Origin: Triplophysa rosa
Lineage: Eukaryota > Chordata > Actinopteri > Cypriniformes > Nemacheilidae
Length of the DNA: 64,000 nt
Assembly: GCF_024868665.1 (NCBI RefSeq)
Contig: NC_079912.1
Span: 17,555,673-17,619,672, forward strand
Reading direction: 5' to 3'
Below, in pieces: positions 61,796 to 64,000 of the stretch. The notes beneath the pieces were generated by a model. It searched no databases, was not told the DNA's origin, and was given only the letters and a program-made list of their open reading frames with translations. How positions within the stretch are numbered: position 1 is the first letter of the stretch; every line of letters starts with the position of its first letter. The translations under genes and the position numbers were made by a program.

Positions 61796-62502
61796 CAGTA
61801 TGGGAAATAACGCAGTTGCCAAAACTTCCTGGAGAAAGCAGCATGTGCCGAATAAGAAGTGAAGTAAAGGTCAAGTTTTAAACTAAAGGATATCTCTAGA
61901 ATTGCTCTGCTAGAATGTAGAACAGTGTTACATTGATAAATTATAGTTTGACCCCCCCACCACCTTATGCTCTGCTCTACAAACAATTTGTTTACACTGG
62001 TAACAACACCTTTCGCGTCCCAATGCAAAAAGCTATTAAGGACAAATTGCTTTTGTTTAGATGTTGATTTGTGCAGAGTTTATCAACGACCTCGAGCTTT
62101 GCCTGCCCTCGGTGTGAGAGAGGGGTACCGAACAGACCAAGATGAATGACTCATTAGCTGTAGATTGATCATAGGCTGTGGGCCCACACGGACATTTCAG
62201 TCATTAATATTCCAATTTAATTATTCTGTCGGCTCGGCACGCATGTTGACTTTGTAGCCCTAATTGACGCGTCACCATGTGATGTATGAATTATTATAAT
62301 GAACGTCATTTTTGTTTTTAATAGTTTGTTTGTTCTGTGCAAACGCGTGTGTGTAGGTGTGTAAATTTATTCATGCAGTGAGGATTCATACATACTAAGC
62401 AGTCAACAGGCAGTTATCAATCAATCTTAATCAGTCTCCTGTCTCAAATACACCCTCTGACCCATAGGACATCAACGGTTCTTTATATAGTACAGTACTA
62501 AG
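61796..62502. other. Intergenic, no gene
   Basis: Unremarkable. 62090-62300 is somewhat complex (TTAATATTCCAATTTAATTATTC). Confidence 0.35.
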
Positions 62503-62840
62503 AAATATCCAGTGAATGAAATTTAGCGACATCTAGTGATGAGGTTGCGAAATGCAACCAATGGCTAACTCCTCCCTCCCTTTCGAAGCATTACGGTGGC
62601 TGACACAGGACTAAGACTTTGTCACGTTTTCGCTTTTTCGCCAAAGGAGATAACATATTTATGAAACGCGCTCTATAGAGCAGTTTTTTCGTTTAGGGCT
62701 ACTGTAGAAACAACATGGCGAATTCCATGTAAGGGGACCCGCGTATACCCGTATATGTAGATAGAAATAGCTCATAGTTATGTATTACATTGCATTTCTG
62801 TCCATAGATCCTCCAAAAAATTACACTCTGGACCTTTAAG
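62503..62840. mobile_element. Interspersed DNA element, copy B
   Basis: Same family and orientation as 25724-26123 (ATGAAATTTAGCG, GTAGAAACAACATGG, GAATTCCATG, AAGGGGACCCG). The left end is eroded; the right end GGACCTTTAAG is intact. About 60 bp shorter in the interior. Confidence 0.75.
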
Positions 62841-63268
62841 TTCAGCTAGTGGAGGCAAATATTTTAGAATTGATATTTGAGATAAAACCAAGGTTTTAAC
62901 CTTGAGTTATCTAATTCTATAGGTGAATAAAGGCTCAGCGCAGCAGGGTGACCCAGATAGCCTGCAGGCTTTGGCGGGTTGTGTTGCAGATAAAACTGCT
63001 GTGTGTTTTGTCATTGTTAACACTTCTTGTTCTGAGGCCTGTCTGCGGAGTCATTTGTCATTGCAGGGTGGGTGAATATATTGGCTTGGTTCTGCTTCTT
63101 CGCTCTTGATACCTGTGCACACTGAAATGAAAGGAGAGAGAAACTTAATTTCCTCTACCAACCCGATCTACACAACGCACAAAAACACACACACCTCTCT
63201 ACATGAATAATTGTCCAATCCAATCAGGTTATTTGTCAACGCATTTTTACTAATGTCTACACATCAGA
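62841..63268. other. Intergenic, no gene
   Basis: Contains a small inverted pair, AACCAAGGTT with AACCTTGAGTT, near 62887. Otherwise nothing. Confidence 0.35.
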
Positions 63269-63476
63269 TTAAAGGGATAGTTCTCCCAAAAATAAAAATT
63301 CTGTAATAATTTATACTGACCCTTTTGTCATTTCAAACATGTATGACTTTGTTCTTCTGGGGAACAAAAAAGAAGAATGTTGGTAACCGAACAATGGCGG
63401 TACCCATTCACTTACATTGGTTTTGTGTCCATACAATAAAAGTTCATGGGTATTGTTGGGTGATCTATTCCTTTAA
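63269..63476. mobile_element. Palindromic MITE, copy 11 (right half deleted)
   Basis: Left half from TTAAAGGGATAGTTCTCCC through the central CCATTCACTTACATTGG, then a jump to the right terminus GGTGATCTATTCCTTTAAG. Confidence 0.8.
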
Positions 63477-64000
63477 GTTTCCTACATTCTTAGGGTTAAA
63501 AAGGACCCGCTATTCTTGCCTTCAAAAGAAATGCCTTATACTTACAATAACCTTCAAATGTATGTATGTGTAGATTGAGTAGATTGTTGAGTAGAAGGAT
63601 ATTTCACTCACTTCCAAACAGTAAACAGTATGTGTTGGACAGTATCAGATGTGATATTATGTTTCAGGTTGTGTGTCTTCCTCCTTCCCTGTGTCTGCTG
63701 TTGAACAAGCCATATAGCCTAATCCTAATCCTGAGGTCAAGGGTCAGACTGTCTATCCTGAGGTCTATGGCAGTCCATCCTGTCTCAGCATTTTAGAGAA
63801 CAGATGGGTGTTTAATTATCTGACCTGGATTCTAGTCCAGCAGATCTGCGTCAGAGATAGATGCTTTTGCATAAACCCTCATCTGTTTTCAGTGGATTTT
63901 TGGATTGAATGAGTTGCATTTAATGATGAGTTAAACATAATATATGTATACATGCATAATCAATATCTAATATATCTACATAATTTATTATTGACAAAAT
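63477..64000. other. Intergenic, no gene
   Basis: AT-rich end of the window. No feature recognised. Confidence 0.4.

Noticed and set aside
1..64000. Exons of cyp7b1 or other known human neighbours of BHLHE22
   Set aside because: No cytochrome P450 or YTH-domain sequence was seen in any frame; they presumably lie outside the window.
1..64000. CRISPR array, phage or bacterial operon
   Set aside because: Regularly spaced repeats and compact coding are absent; the window is vertebrate.

Overview
The window looks like a single-copy developmental locus from a teleost fish, most likely a cyprinid (zebrafish/carp-like). The evidence is the dense set of short palindromic DNA transposons typical of cyprinid genomes, tRNA-derived SINE fragments, long AT-rich intergenic DNA and microsatellites, and a vertebrate neural gene pair. 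Two N-gaps (55584-55759 and 57146-57486) sit inside CT and GT microsatellites, so this is an assembled genomic scaffold. No bacterial, phage or CRISPR features were seen.

Only two genes can be supported firmly. One is bhlhe22 (34005-34796, minus strand), an intronless 263-residue Olig-family basic helix-loop-helix repressor. The other is a mir-124 precursor (39848-39923, minus strand), about 5 kb upstream on the same strand. The mature miR-124-3p sequence and its star arm were read directly on the minus strand. In human, BHLHE22 and MIR124-2 are also neighbours with the microRNA upstream on the same strand, so the order is conserved but compact here. Two candidate REST/NRSF (RE1) sites flank the pair. 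One is near-canonical, 2.1 kb downstream of bhlhe22 (31911-31931). The other is a widely spaced site 190 bp from mir-124 whose spacer forms a palindromic E-box (39633-39660). Together they suggest a REST-controlled neuronal module with a bHLH motif built into one silencer.

Layout. 1-31.5 kb is transposon-rich: a nested element (871-3299) with a hAT-like insertion (1114-3087) carrying one coding-like exon, nine copies of one palindromic MITE family, a second hAT MITE with a perfect 8-bp target-site duplication (20599-21063), and others. Blocks of complex, motif-rich DNA lie between them. 31.5-61 kb is poorer in MITEs and holds bhlhe22, mir-124 and several candidate enhancer blocks, including a CTCF-like motif at 44191, an RFX X-box at 48358, and a 118-bp block present twice (58311 and 59944). 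61-64 kb returns to repeats.

I found no credible second protein-coding host gene. Most open frames in the window are low-complexity, inside MITEs, or chance frames. Conserved-element calls are inference from composition and motifs; no alignment was possible.
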